A stretch of DNA of 35,452 nucleotides from Victivallales bacterium (GTDB lineage Bacteria; Verrucomicrobiota; Lentisphaeria; Victivallales; GWF2-38-69), in contig JAIPJT010000028.1 of the NCBI GenBank assembly GCA_021733985.1, forward strand, positions 1-35,452. Reading direction: 5' to 3'. The notes under the pieces are model-generated. The model made no database searches. It was not told where the DNA came from and worked only from the letters and a program-made list of their open reading frames with translations. The position numbers and the translations under genes are program-made. The first letter of the stretch is position 1. Every line of letters starts with the position of its first letter. Positions 17,451-25,843 of the stretch are shown piece by piece.

Positions 17451-17484
17451 ATAAAGTCAATCAGCCGCGGCTGATTGACTTTAT
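17451..17484. terminator. Perfect 34-bp palindrome, probable terminator
   Basis: Seventeen-base arms with no mismatch meet at 17467/17468 (centre CAGCCGCGGCTG; outer part ATAAAGTCAATCAG). It sits 44 bp past the stop of the secreted Lys-rich gene and 60 bp before the start of the small membrane protein, both on the minus strand. This position suits a transcription terminator, but neither side has a strong T-run. The symmetric centre would also suit a protein-binding site or a cruciform. Confidence 0.55.
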
Positions 17485-17527
17485 GTGAGAATAAAACAAA
17501 TTTTTTATTTAATATCATATGTTTTTG

Positions 17528-17986
17528 TCAGTTGATTTTATCCAGTTTGGTTTCGAGATTATTTATTTCTTTGTTCTCTTTTTTCTCTTTTTTATTTGCA
17601 TTTCCACCATATTGGTCTTTTTTTAAGCGCATATTATCGGATTTACCATACATTTCAGAATCAACATATCCATCATAAGAAGGGCCTTTTTCAGCTTCAG
17701 CACTTTGCTTGTTTGCGGTATCCGTATTTTGCTGGGTAGTAGGATTATTCAATTTTTCAATCTGTTTATCTTTTTGAGATAGTTCAGCTTTAGGGCATTG
17801 TTTAACGGCTTGTGAAGGGATCTCTTTATTTTTCGTTTTTGCCTGTTCGGGTTTTTGGATTACACACTTTTGCTGCTGTTTTAAATTTTTCTTATCAGAC
17901 ATAGGGCATTTACCTTGTTGTTTGCCTGCTAAAGTGAACGAAAAAGCCAGTAAAATACCGATGATAATAAATGAGCGATAAAACAT
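17528..17986 (-). CDS. Secreted Lys/Gln-rich low-complexity protein
   Basis: The 152-residue product has a signal peptide (MFYRSFIIIGILLAFSFTLAG) followed by a highly charged, probably disordered body rich in Lys, Gln, Asn and Glu. Three or four cysteines appear in similar settings (GKCPMSDKK, QKCVIQKPE, KQCPKAELS), suggesting a degenerate repeat. A segment PSYDGYVDSEMYGKSDNMR differs from the rest and may be the functional part. AAGGAG stands close to the ATG. No family recognised. Confidence 0.6.
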   Translation of the reverse strand: MFYRSFIIIGILLAFSFTLAGKQQGKCPMSDKKNLKQQQKCVIQKPEQAKTKNKEIPSQAVKQCPKAELSQKDKQIEKLNNPTTQQNTDTANKQSAEAEKGPSYDGYVDSEMYGKSDNMRLKKDQYGGNANKKEKKENKEINNLETKLDKIN

Positions 17987-18081
17987 AGAAGACTCCTTGT
18001 TTTTTGTTTAAAATTTTTGTTCTTCAATCATTCAAAATTATAGGACAATATTTAAGCAGTTACAAGAAAAAAGTCGGAATT

Positions 18082-18123
18082 TTTATAAAAAACCGGACAA
18101 CCTGCTAAGACAGCAGGCTGTTG
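18082..18123 (-). terminator. Rho-independent terminator of the lysS/ElyC unit
   Basis: On the minus strand the stem CAGCCTGCT / AGCAGG-TTG (loop GTCTT region, 18123-18098) is followed within five bases by a run of six T (CCGGTTTTTT). It begins 35 bp after the stop of the DUF218 gene, so it ends the lysS transcript. Confidence 0.65.
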
Positions 18124-18157
18124 AGCATGAAATCTTTTCGACAGATTTTATTAACAG

Positions 18158-18928
18158 CTATTTAAATATCGAAAGAATATAATACCAGGTGAGACCGATA
18201 TATTCATGGAAGGCAGACCTGGACTGATGTAAATTTCCTGACGAAGGAAAATATATGTAAGGAAACTTTTTATTATATGAGCTGTATCCAGTAGGTGAGG
18301 GGACTGGGTGCATATTTCTTAATTTAAACATAAACATAGATCTTGGCATGTGTATAGCAGAAGTCACAAGGATGAATTTATTGTCTTTTACAAGCTTTTT
18401 GATATTTTCGGCCTGTGCTGCTGTGTCATGAGAGGTTGCTTCAAGTAAAATTCTATTTTTATTAATCCCGAGATTTAATGCTGTTAACTGCATTAATTCT
18501 GCGGAAGTTTTTCCGTTTAAGGCAGATCCTCCGCCGGATAATATGATTTTAGAATTGGGAAAAATTTTTAGAAGCCGTAAACCTTCAACAAGCCTGGCAA
18601 GGGAACTTTTCCCGACTTTCCGGTCATCAGGTACTGAATTAAGCCGGTTAATTCCTCCGCTTAAAACAACAACATATTTAATGTTTTCCAGTCTCGAAGC
18701 TTTTTTCTCTGTTAAAGGCGGATAATAATATTCCAGTGGGCTGGAAATCATATGTGCGATAAAACTATTACTGAATATTAACAAGAATAGTATTCCTGTT
18801 ATTAAAATCTTTTTTGCGGTTTTCTTTTTGTTAAGATAGATAAAAGCTAATCCTATTATAATCAGTAATATACTGAATGTTTCCGGCATCAGGAATTGTG
18901 ATAAAACTTTTTTCAGCACGAACGGCAT
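18158..18928 (-). CDS. ElyC/SanA/YdcF-family envelope protein (DUF218)
   Basis: The 256-residue protein starts with two hydrophobic segments (FSILLIIIGLAFIYL; ILITGILFLLIFSNSFI) and continues with a DUF218 domain: YVVVLSGG, a conserved region SLARLVEGLRLLKIFPNSK, IILSGGG, LLEATSHDTAAQAENIKKLV, and LVTSAIHMPRSMFMFK. This two-helix form matches ElyC, which supports peptidoglycan synthesis through the undecaprenyl-phosphate carrier in E. coli; the biochemical activity of the family is not settled. It begins 13 bp after the lysS stop, so it is the second gene of that operon. Confidence 0.85.
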   Translation of the reverse strand: MPFVLKKVLSQFLMPETFSILLIIIGLAFIYLNKKKTAKKILITGILFLLIFSNSFIAHMISSPLEYYYPPLTEKKASRLENIKYVVVLSGGINRLNSVPDDRKVGKSSLARLVEGLRLLKIFPNSKIILSGGGSALNGKTSAELMQLTALNLGINKNRILLEATSHDTAAQAENIKKLVKDNKFILVTSAIHMPRSMFMFKLRNMHPVPSPTGYSSYNKKFPYIYFPSSGNLHQSRSAFHEYIGLTWYYILSIFK

Positions 18929-18941
18929 TGTTGAAGGAGTC

Positions 18942-20459
18942 CTAATTTTTCGGTTTAATCATCGGGAACGGCACTATATCGCGCATTGTCGGGGCGTCGG
19001 CCAGGAGCATAACAAGCCTGTCTATACCGATACCAAGTCCTCCGGTGGGGGGCATACCGCAGCCGATAGCTTTTATGAAATCATTGTCTATCGGGTTGTC
19101 TTCCCAGTCCTGGCCTTTATCCTGTGAATGCTGCTGTATTTCCCTCTGCTGAACAAAACGTTCCATTTGTTTAACCGGATCTGTGAGTTCAGAATAGGCA
19201 TTTGCCAGCTCTATTCCGTATACAAGAGGTTCGAATCTTTCTACCAGCCGGTCATCGCCCCGTTTAATTTTTGTCAGTGGACTTACTTCAATTGGATGGT
19301 CAATAATAAAAGTCGGCTGAACAATATGTTCTTCACAGAGATTCTCGAAAAGTTCAACAACTCCAAGGCCCCAGTTTATTGAAGGATCGTATTCTATATT
19401 ATGTTTATCAAGTTCTGACTTAATTTCATCTACAGACATGTTATCTGCATTGATTCCGGCAAAAACTCTGACAGCTTCAAGCATAGACATGCGTTTCCAT
19501 GGAGCAGTGAAATCAAGTTCTGTTCCCTGGTACGTGATTTTAGCTGTACCGCAAACATCTTTGCATACATTCTCAATAAGTCTCTCAAGCCGTTCCATTT
19601 GTGTATTATAATCAGTGTACGCTTCATACCATTCCATCATTGTAAATTCCGGATTATGGGTGGCATCGATTCCTTCATTCCTGAAATTTTGACATATAGT
19701 ATAAACTTTTTCAAAGCCGGCCACTATATAACGTTTCAGGTATAGTTCCGGAGAGATTCTCAGAAAAGCATCTTTATTGTTAAGCGCCCATATAGAAGTT
19801 TTGAACGGACGTGCTTCGGCACCACCGTAAATAAATTCAATTGTAGGAGTAGTTACTTCGAGAAATCCGGCATTTTCCATATGTTTTCGTATGGAGGTAA
19901 AAATCTGAAATCGTTTTTTTATTCTTTCACGGTCATTGCTGTCAAGCATCCAGTGAAGATAACGTTCTCTGTATTTTGTTTCTGTGTCCGACGAACGGTA
20001 AAATACTTTGTCGTCAGTTTCTTTACCCATAGGTATATTGACTACTGTTTTTGCTAAAATAGTAAGTTTTTTGACTTTGATTGAGAGTTCGCCCATTTTA
20101 GTTCTGAAGGCGGGACCTTCTACACCTATTATATCCCCCATGTCGAGCTGAGCTATTCTTTTAAATTCCTGTTTTGAAAATGGACGGTTATTTATGTAAA
20201 GCTGAATTTTCCCTGTATCGTCGCGGAGATCCATAAAAACTGTCCTGCCCATTTTTCTGACAGCCCATATCCTGCCGGCTATTTTTCCTTCAGCAGTTAT
20301 TTCTTCACCGGCGTTTTCCTGACGTTTGGCTTTATCAGTAATTTTATTTATTTTTGTACAGTCTTCATAGCTGTACGGGTATAGCTCTGCTCCTTCAGCA
20401 AGCATAGTTTCCCTCTTTTCCAGTCGTGCGTCGTCAAAACCAAATTTTTTAAAATCCAT
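18942..20459 (-). CDS. lysS: Lysyl-tRNA synthetase, class II
   Basis: The 505-residue enzyme charges tRNA-Lys with lysine using ATP. An OB-fold anticodon-binding domain occupies about residues 55-165 (AGRIWAVRKMGRTVFMDLRD). The class II core has motif 2 near 257-272 (NFRNEGIDATHNPEFTMMEW) and motif 3 near 473-485 (GGLGIGIDRLVMLL). Length is normal for bacterial LysS. A strong GAGGT ribosome site lies 8 nt before the ATG. It leads an operon with the ElyC-like gene. The only tRNA-Lys gene in this window lies 7 kb away. The 243 bp upstream (20460-20702) show nothing I can name. Confidence 0.97.
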   Translation of the reverse strand: MDFKKFGFDDARLEKRETMLAEGAELYPYSYEDCTKINKITDKAKRQENAGEEITAEGKIAGRIWAVRKMGRTVFMDLRDDTGKIQLYINNRPFSKQEFKRIAQLDMGDIIGVEGPAFRTKMGELSIKVKKLTILAKTVVNIPMGKETDDKVFYRSSDTETKYRERYLHWMLDSNDRERIKKRFQIFTSIRKHMENAGFLEVTTPTIEFIYGGAEARPFKTSIWALNNKDAFLRISPELYLKRYIVAGFEKVYTICQNFRNEGIDATHNPEFTMMEWYEAYTDYNTQMERLERLIENVCKDVCGTAKITYQGTELDFTAPWKRMSMLEAVRVFAGINADNMSVDEIKSELDKHNIEYDPSINWGLGVVELFENLCEEHIVQPTFIIDHPIEVSPLTKIKRGDDRLVERFEPLVYGIELANAYSELTDPVKQMERFVQQREIQQHSQDKGQDWEDNPIDNDFIKAIGCGMPPTGGLGIGIDRLVMLLADAPTMRDIVPFPMIKPKN

Positions 20460-20702
20460 TAATTTACCTCAGTTTGAAATATTATTTTTAATATATTTAA
20501 ATTACTAATTTATACGATTTCAGCATAGACAGGAGGTCCGGAGCAATCGTATTAAACAAGAAAAATATTTTCATAAGCTGAACCGTAAAATAATTAACGG
20601 CAATGAACCCGGATTATGCATAATTTTGGATGTAAATCCATTCATCAAAGCCGAAGTTTTTATCATAGAGTCAATGATTAAATATTACAGTTCAGTTGTT
20701 TT

Positions 20703-22001
20703 TCAGTTGCAGTTTAGCATATTTAGCCTGTCTGCTGCTTTTTTTATTGATTCCAGGCTTCTGCAGAATGCGAATCTGAGATATCTGTTTCCGTCGCTGC
20801 CTACAGAGTAAAAATTATCTCCGGGTACAGAAGCGACACCAAAATTGGTAATCAAACAGACAGCTGCGTCCATTGGGGTCATATCTTTAAGTTTTTTTAC
20901 ATTAGTATAATCTGCGAATAAATAATAAGAGCCTTCAGGGTAAGCAACCTTAAAGCCTGTTTCACGAAGTTTTTCTACAAGGATCCTGCAGTTTTCTTTA
21001 TATTTAATGTAAATGTTTTTATAAAATTCCCTGTCCATTTCGAGGAGTTTTACCGTTGCTTTCTGTAGCGGTGTAGGTGCCTGCATTACAGTTGTATCAT
21101 GTATACCTCTAAGTTTTTTAGTTGAATGTTCAGGTGAAATGACCCACCCTATTCTCCAACCTGTGGCATTGGCGGTTTTCGAGATTGAGTTAATCAAAAA
21201 AGTAATATCTTTATATTCTTTATATGCTGCCGGAGTATAGTGTCTGAGTCCGTTAAAAAGGATGTGTTCATAAATTTCGTCGGTAAAAATGAATATATTA
21301 TTTTTTTTACATATTTCAGCTATTTCAAGTATTTCTTTTTCTGAAAATACCTTTCCGGTAGGATTATGCGGAGTATTCAGGATTAGAACCTTTGTCTTTT
21401 CATTTATACTGTTTTTCAGTTCTTCGGTATTCAGTTTCCATTTTCCTGAGGTATCCTGATGAAGCGTTATAAACTTAGGAACTACTTTTGCTATCGCTGC
21501 CTGAGTAGGATACATTTCATGGTAAGGCTGTATGATGATAATCTCATCGCCGGGTGAGCATACAGTCATCAGTGATGCAAAAAAACCTTCTGTTGCACCT
21601 GCTGTGACAGTTATTTCAGTTTCCGAATCAGGTCTGAAACCTCTATGGGTTTTCGTGTAATCTGCAATTGTTTTTCGCAGTTCAGGCATGCCGAAAGGAT
21701 ATGAATACTGGTTGAAAACATCTTTTTTTCCCTGAATTTTTCTGAAAATTTCTTTCAGAGAAAGGTTCTTGAAATCTTCTTCGTTGCAGTTGAGCTTTTT
21801 GATAATATCTTTCACGGTGGCTGAATTTATAAAATCCGCTGTCTTCTGATTTCCCCCTGCTGCTGCGGTAATTAAACCCCATAATGTTTCAAAAATTACT
21901 GGCATATCTGTAAATCCCTGAGATAAATTTACTGCATTATGTTTATTAGCAAGGCGTGTCATCAGTCTTATTGTTGATTCTTTCGGAGTATTGTTGTTCA
22001 T
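20703..22001 (-). CDS. PLP-dependent aminotransferase, class I/II
   Basis: The 432-residue enzyme has fold type I aminotransferase features: NLSQGFTDMPV near the start, YSYPFGMPELRKTIADY, VTAGATEGFFASLMTVCSPG, LNTPHNPTGKVFS, the PLP lysine K275 in SISKTANATGWRIGW, and the late Arg region GNRYLRFAFCRS. This set most resembles aminotransferases that take methionine, kynurenine, glutamine or aromatic acids, but the substrate cannot be told. Compared with the usual layout, residues about 45-95 (from ITAAAGGNQKTADFINSATV to GKKDVFNQYSY) are an unusually long segment before the YSYPFG motif. AGGA precedes the ATG. It is divergent from the response-regulator gene, with 148 bp between them. Confidence 0.9.
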   Translation of the reverse strand: MNNNTPKESTIRLMTRLANKHNAVNLSQGFTDMPVIFETLWGLITAAAGGNQKTADFINSATVKDIIKKLNCNEEDFKNLSLKEIFRKIQGKKDVFNQYSYPFGMPELRKTIADYTKTHRGFRPDSETEITVTAGATEGFFASLMTVCSPGDEIIIIQPYHEMYPTQAAIAKVVPKFITLHQDTSGKWKLNTEELKNSINEKTKVLILNTPHNPTGKVFSEKEILEIAEICKKNNIFIFTDEIYEHILFNGLRHYTPAAYKEYKDITFLINSISKTANATGWRIGWVISPEHSTKKLRGIHDTTVMQAPTPLQKATVKLLEMDREFYKNIYIKYKENCRILVEKLRETGFKVAYPEGSYYLFADYTNVKKLKDMTPMDAAVCLITNFGVASVPGDNFYSVGSDGNRYLRFAFCRSLESIKKAADRLNMLNCN

Positions 22002-22084
22002 TTTTTTTCCTGTATTTTATTCTGTCTAAAGGTCAAGTATCCAACAGCCGGATAATTTTCGGATTTAAACGTATGGACTATATA

Positions 22085-22112
22085 TTGACTTTACTGTTTA
22101 ATCAAATATTCT
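22085..22112 (+). promoter_or_regulatory. Candidate promoter of the two-component operon
   Basis: TTGACT (22085-22090) and TATTCT (22107-22112) with a 16-bp spacer lie upstream of the response-regulator gene. The start codon follows 38 bp later, after a TAAGGAG ribosome site. Confidence 0.4.
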
Positions 22113-22149
22113 TTAAATTAATAAGTTTGTAATTTAAGGAGAAAGTTCT

Positions 22150-22851
22150 ATGGAGAATTATAAACCGGCTGTTTTGGTTGTAGATGATGAAGAGGATATA
22201 GTTGATTTTCTCAAATATAACCTGGAAAAGCAGGGGTATGCTATATTTTCTGCGTGTTCCGGGGAAGAATGTTTAAAAATAATTGAAAGAAAAACTCCGG
22301 ATTTAATACTACTGGATATAATGATGTCCGGCATTTCAGGAATTGAAGTGTGTCAAAAGCTCAAGAAAAATCAAAAAACTAAAGATATTCCTGTCATTAT
22401 GCTTACAGCAAAAACTACAGAGAATGATATTGTTTCAGGTTTAGACTCCGGAGCGGATGATTATATAGTGAAGCCGTTCAGCATGAATATTCTTAATGCC
22501 AGGATTAAAGTATTGTTGAGGCGTAATAAACCGAGAAAAAGTAATATATTGACGGTAGATAAATTATGTTTGAATACTGAGACAAGAGAGGTTAAAATTG
22601 ATGGGGAAAATATTGATTTGACCTTTTCAAGATTTGAAATATTAAAGCTTTTCATAAGAAACAAGGGGAAAGTTTTTTCCCGTAAAAATATTGTAAAAGA
22701 AATTAAAGGAGAGAATTATCCGGTAACGGAAAGGGCTGTCGATGTCCATATTGTGGAAATGAGAAAAATACTCGGGGAGTATGGAAAATACATTAAAACC
22801 GTGAGAGGTGCCGGATATAAATTCAGTTATACTCAAAATGAAAAACAGTAA
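22150..22851 (+). CDS. OmpR/PhoB-family response regulator
   Basis: The 233-residue regulator has a receiver domain (1-122) with acidic pocket VVDDEEDI, phospho-acceptor D56 in LILLDIMM, T in VIMLTAKT and K in DDYIVKPF. A winged-helix DNA-binding domain follows (about 135-228), with FTFSRFEILKLF-like core LTFSRFEILKLF, AVDVHIVEMRKILG and TVRGAGYKF. It most resembles PhoB or closely related regulators; no phosphate genes are adjacent to confirm this. Its stop overlaps the kinase start by 14 bp, so the two are translationally linked. Confidence 0.92.
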   Translation: MENYKPAVLVVDDEEDIVDFLKYNLEKQGYAIFSACSGEECLKIIERKTPDLILLDIMMSGISGIEVCQKLKKNQKTKDIPVIMLTAKTTENDIVSGLDSGADDYIVKPFSMNILNARIKVLLRRNKPRKSNILTVDKLCLNTETREVKIDGENIDLTFSRFEILKLFIRNKGKVFSRKNIVKEIKGENYPVTERAVDVHIVEMRKILGEYGKYIKTVRGAGYKFSYTQNEKQ

Positions 22852-23902
22852 ATTAGCAAACTCCCTCCAGCTTGAGGCTGTAATGAAACATGTTAATGAG
22901 GGTATCATAATAATTGATAAGAGTGAGAATATTGTAAATTATAATAATAAGGCTTTAACACTATTAAAAGTTGGTGACTTTAAAATAGGAAGGCATATTT
23001 TTAAAGCAGCTGAGAATACTGAAAATATAATCGGAATAAAAAAACTTTTAAAAAAGGATCAAAAGAATTCTTCTATAAATATTGAAGCAGAAAAGTTTAA
23101 GTATCTTTTAAGAATAACTATCACGAAAATAGAAAACGACAAAGGAAGAACAGAAGGGAAAATAATAAGGATTAAAAAGCAGTCCCTCGGTAAAAAATTC
23201 AGAAAGCTGAGGGAAGGCTTTGTGGCTAATGTTTCCCATGAATTGAAAACCCCGCTGACTGTAGTAAAAGGCTCAGTTGAAACTTTGCTCAACGGCGCTC
23301 TTCATAACAGAGAGGATGCAGAACATTTTTTAAAAGTAATAAGCAAACATACAGACAGGCTTCACACGTTAATAAATGATATCCTGAATTTATCCAGTAT
23401 AGAAAAGAATCTTGAAAAAAAAGATTTAGAGTTGGAAAAGTATAACATAAAAAAATTGATTGACAATGTAATAGCAATGTACAGGAATGCAATCGAAGAG
23501 AAGGGGATAGAATTAGTAGTAAATTGTATGGATGAGGTAGAGATTAATGTTAATGTTCAGCTGATAGAACTTGCAATATCCAATCTTGTTGATAATGCGG
23601 TAAAATATAACAGGCAGGAAAACGGCTTCATTAGAATAAAAGTGGAAACGCTTGATGAAAAAGTTTTAATAAGTGTGAAAGATTCCGGAATAGGAATAGA
23701 AAAGGAGTATATACCCAGGCTGTTTGAGAGATTTTTCAGAGTGGATAAGATCAAGAGCAGAAGAATCGGCGGTACTGGCCTGGGGCTGTCAATCGTGAAA
23801 CAGATCGTAAAAGCTCATAAAGGTTTGATCACAATTAAGAGTGAGCCCCAGATAGGGAGTAATTTTACTATTGCACTTCCGTTAAAACTTAAAAATAAGT
23901 AG
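22838..23902 (+). CDS. Soluble PhoR-like histidine kinase (PAS-HisKA-HATPase)
   Basis: The kinase has 354 residues from ATG 22838; a GTG at 22808 is in frame but lies deeper in the regulator gene. A PAS domain (about 8-115, MKHVNEGIIIIDKSENIV) is followed by a HisKA domain with the phospho-acceptor H134 in FVANVSHELKTPLTVVKG, and an ATPase with N box NLVDNAVKYN, G1 DSGIGIEKEYIP, F box FERFFRVD and G2 GGTGLGLSIV. All functional motifs are intact. PhoR-like kinases normally carry one or two membrane helices before the PAS domain; none is present here, so this one should be cytoplasmic. It is the partner of the preceding regulator. Confidence 0.92.
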   Translation: MKNSKLANSLQLEAVMKHVNEGIIIIDKSENIVNYNNKALTLLKVGDFKIGRHIFKAAENTENIIGIKKLLKKDQKNSSINIEAEKFKYLLRITITKIENDKGRTEGKIIRIKKQSLGKKFRKLREGFVANVSHELKTPLTVVKGSVETLLNGALHNREDAEHFLKVISKHTDRLHTLINDILNLSSIEKNLEKKDLELEKYNIKKLIDNVIAMYRNAIEEKGIELVVNCMDEVEINVNVQLIELAISNLVDNAVKYNRQENGFIRIKVETLDEKVLISVKDSGIGIEKEYIPRLFERFFRVDKIKSRRIGGTGLGLSIVKQIVKAHKGLITIKSEPQIGSNFTIALPLKLKNK

Positions 23903-23923
23903 AAGAACTATATATTACTACAT

Positions 23924-24934
23924 TCATTTATTTGCCCAGTAGTTGGGATTTTTAATAAATTTAGGTTTGATTCCTGTAGTTGCAGGCGGTTTTTCTCCTT
24001 TAGTAATCCACTTATATGCTAAGTCTATTGCAGAATAGCCAATTTTTTCCGGGTTTATATATAAAAAGCCTATCAGGTTTTCAGATGTTTCATTTTTGCT
24101 ATAGGTATTCCTGGCATAGCGGACCGTAAAATAATGTATATCTTTTAAAGTATGCCTGTACTTAGTTGCGACTAATTCTGCTACCTTTGAAGTCATTTTA
24201 GCATTAAATCCGAAAATAATCCAGGTCTTATAATCTCCATCTTTAATTCTGGCCAGTCCTTCATTTGAGGCTATTACACTGTCCGGAGCAGGGATTGTAT
24301 TGCATATAAAAATGCTTTTTTCAGGAATGTTATTCTGTTTTAGTCTGTCTCTGGCTTCTTCAAGGCATTCCTGAAAAATCGAATTGTCTTCTGATTTAAG
24401 GAACAGTATACCAGTAGTTGAGAGATCAACGGCGCTGTTTTTCAGGGTTTCTAAAACAACTTTTGTAATAACATTACCTGTCTTCTCAACAGAAAGACCG
24501 ATATAAGGCACTTTATTTAAGTAGGACCCGTCAATATTTAATAGCCTGTTCTTGACTGCTATGACTTTTAATCCCAGTCTCTCGGCCCTTGAATAAATTA
24601 CAGGGCCTAAATCAGGATTGGGAGCAGATATTACAGCGCTTTCTGCTCCTTCACTGTGTAATTTGTCCATATTAACAAGGAGTGCTTTATTTGTTTTTGC
24701 AGTGGTTACTATTATCTCTACATTATGAAGAGCGGCAAATTTATCGGTTGTTGCTATTGTTTCGGTGGAAAACTTGCTGTAAAGTTCCTTTACTATATAA
24801 CCGACTTTGATTTTAGGCAGACTGGAAGTGGTTTTTTTCTTCTGTTTTTTATCAGCTTTAGAACAGGAAGAAAGACTGAAGGCCAGTGATAGTACTGTCA
24901 GAAGGCTGGCCATGTGTATTAGCTGTTTTTTCAT
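23924..24934 (-). CDS. Sugar-binding lipoprotein (periplasmic binding protein, arabinose/ribose-like)
   Basis: The 336-residue protein has a lipoprotein signal ending in LSLAFSLSSC with the lipidated cysteine C24, then a Lys-rich linker and a type I periplasmic binding fold (IKVGYIVKELYSKFSTETIA; VNMDKLHSEGAESAVISAPN; LGLKVIAVKNRLL; IGFLYINPEKIGYSAIDLAYKW). The pattern resembles L-arabinose or ribose binding proteins of ABC importers. No ABC ATPase or permease adjoins it, so it is an orphan that may serve a distant importer or a sensor. AAGGA precedes the ATG. It converges with the histidine kinase, with 21 bp between the stops. Confidence 0.8.
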   Translation of the reverse strand: MKKQLIHMASLLTVLSLAFSLSSCSKADKKQKKKTTSSLPKIKVGYIVKELYSKFSTETIATTDKFAALHNVEIIVTTAKTNKALLVNMDKLHSEGAESAVISAPNPDLGPVIYSRAERLGLKVIAVKNRLLNIDGSYLNKVPYIGLSVEKTGNVITKVVLETLKNSAVDLSTTGILFLKSEDNSIFQECLEEARDRLKQNNIPEKSIFICNTIPAPDSVIASNEGLARIKDGDYKTWIIFGFNAKMTSKVAELVATKYRHTLKDIHYFTVRYARNTYSKNETSENLIGFLYINPEKIGYSAIDLAYKWITKGEKPPATTGIKPKFIKNPNYWANK

Positions 24935-25098
24935 AAATTATTCCTTATTTTTTTATCGGTTTTATCTAAATTTTATATATTCATTATATGCTTTTTTGGG
25001 GAAAAAACATTATATTTGCAGAAACAAATTATATATCAGGAAAATAAGCTTTTTCCCGGGAGTTTTAAAATATTTAGAAATAGCTGTTATTTGACCGG

Positions 25099-25190
25099 GA
25101 GACAGTTTGTTGATTAATGAATATTTCGGTTTTTATTCATTTTTAATGAATTTTCGGCTAATTGCAGGTCTATTTCATTAAGACTGTCTC
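25099..25190. other. Nested inverted repeats in an intergenic region
   Basis: In the 270 bp between two minus-strand genes, GAGACAGT (25099-25106) and its complement ACTGTCTC (25183-25190) bracket a hairpin AATGAATA (25116-25123) / TATTCATT (25134-25141), which is followed by a second AATGAAT that could pair alternatively with ATTCATT. The nested layout resembles a branched structure, but no T-run follows, so it is not a simple terminator. The rest of 24935-25205 holds nothing recognisable. Confidence 0.35.
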
Positions 25191-25205
25191 TATTTTAAAA
25201 TTAAC

Positions 25206-25655
25206 TTAATCTTTCATAGTGACGAGATTTGCATGAGCTATCCATAACCATTTTTTTCCAACTTTCTGAAATATGCTCATCCTCGGTGAAGTAACTTCCT
25301 TAAGCTCTTCGCCATTAATAGTTTCAAAAACTTCTACATCATAAATAACCATAATGATATCATTACTCTTAGTGACAGAAAAATTTTTGAGTGTATAATA
25401 TTTAAGGTTCAAATTTTTTATAAGCTCAAGTTCCTGCTTTTTGTTTCTTGCCCCGTCCTGATGTATTGACTGGAAGTCTGTAGATATTATTTTGGAAAGC
25501 TTTTTCACGTTCCCGTTTTTCATCTCATTCCAAATGGTTTTTACGAGCTCTATCCCTTTTACGGTATCATTAGCTTTAATGACAGTATCCTTTCCTGCAA
25601 ATGTTAGGCAAAGAGGGAGGAAAACTGCGAATAAGATTATCAGACTTTTTTTCAT
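25206..25655 (-). CDS. Secreted NTF2-like (SnoaL/DUF4440-type) protein
   Basis: The start MKKSLIILFAVF at 25655 is preferred because GGAG lies 6 nt upstream; the ATG at 25667 would swallow that site. The 149-residue product has a signal peptide cut near LTFAG and a domain of the cone-shaped NTF2 fold: TVKGIELVKTIWNEMKNGNV, LSKIISTDFQSIHQDGARNK, KNFSVTKSNDIIMVIYDVEV, and the closing SIFQKVGKKWLWIAHANL. Such domains often bind small molecules or act as subunits; the specific job is unknown. It is divergent from cstA. Confidence 0.7.
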   Translation of the reverse strand: MKKSLIILFAVFLPLCLTFAGKDTVIKANDTVKGIELVKTIWNEMKNGNVKKLSKIISTDFQSIHQDGARNKKQELELIKNLNLKYYTLKNFSVTKSNDIIMVIYDVEVFETINGEELKEVTSPRMSIFQKVGKKWLWIAHANLVTMKD

Positions 25656-25789
25656 TTTTAACTCCATTGTTTATTGTTTTTAACGATTTTATCAAATAAA
25701 ATCTGATTAATCAATACCTGTATTCCAGATTAGCGGTGATTATTGGATTATATTTATAAGTTTCGCTATATTAAAGTTTTTTATAAAAA

Positions 25790-25803
25790 ATACACTTGTG
25801 TAT
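25790..25803. promoter_or_regulatory. Palindromic site ATACACTTGTGTAT before cstA (shared with hflX)
   Basis: A 14-bp palindrome (six-base arms around TT) lies 40 bp upstream of the cstA ATG and overlaps a possible -10 TATAAA (25801-25806); a TATAAT follows at 25808-25813. The same 16 bases, ATACACTTGTGTATAA, occur at nearly the same distance before hflX. I infer a transcription-factor site overlapping the promoter. Confidence 0.55.
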
Positions 25804-25843
25804 AAATTATAATAAGAAAATTTAAAATTAGAAAAAAATTATT

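Noticed and set aside
20626-20811. 61-residue plus-strand open frame
   Set aside because: It overlaps the 3' end of the aminotransferase gene antisense and lacks a start signal.
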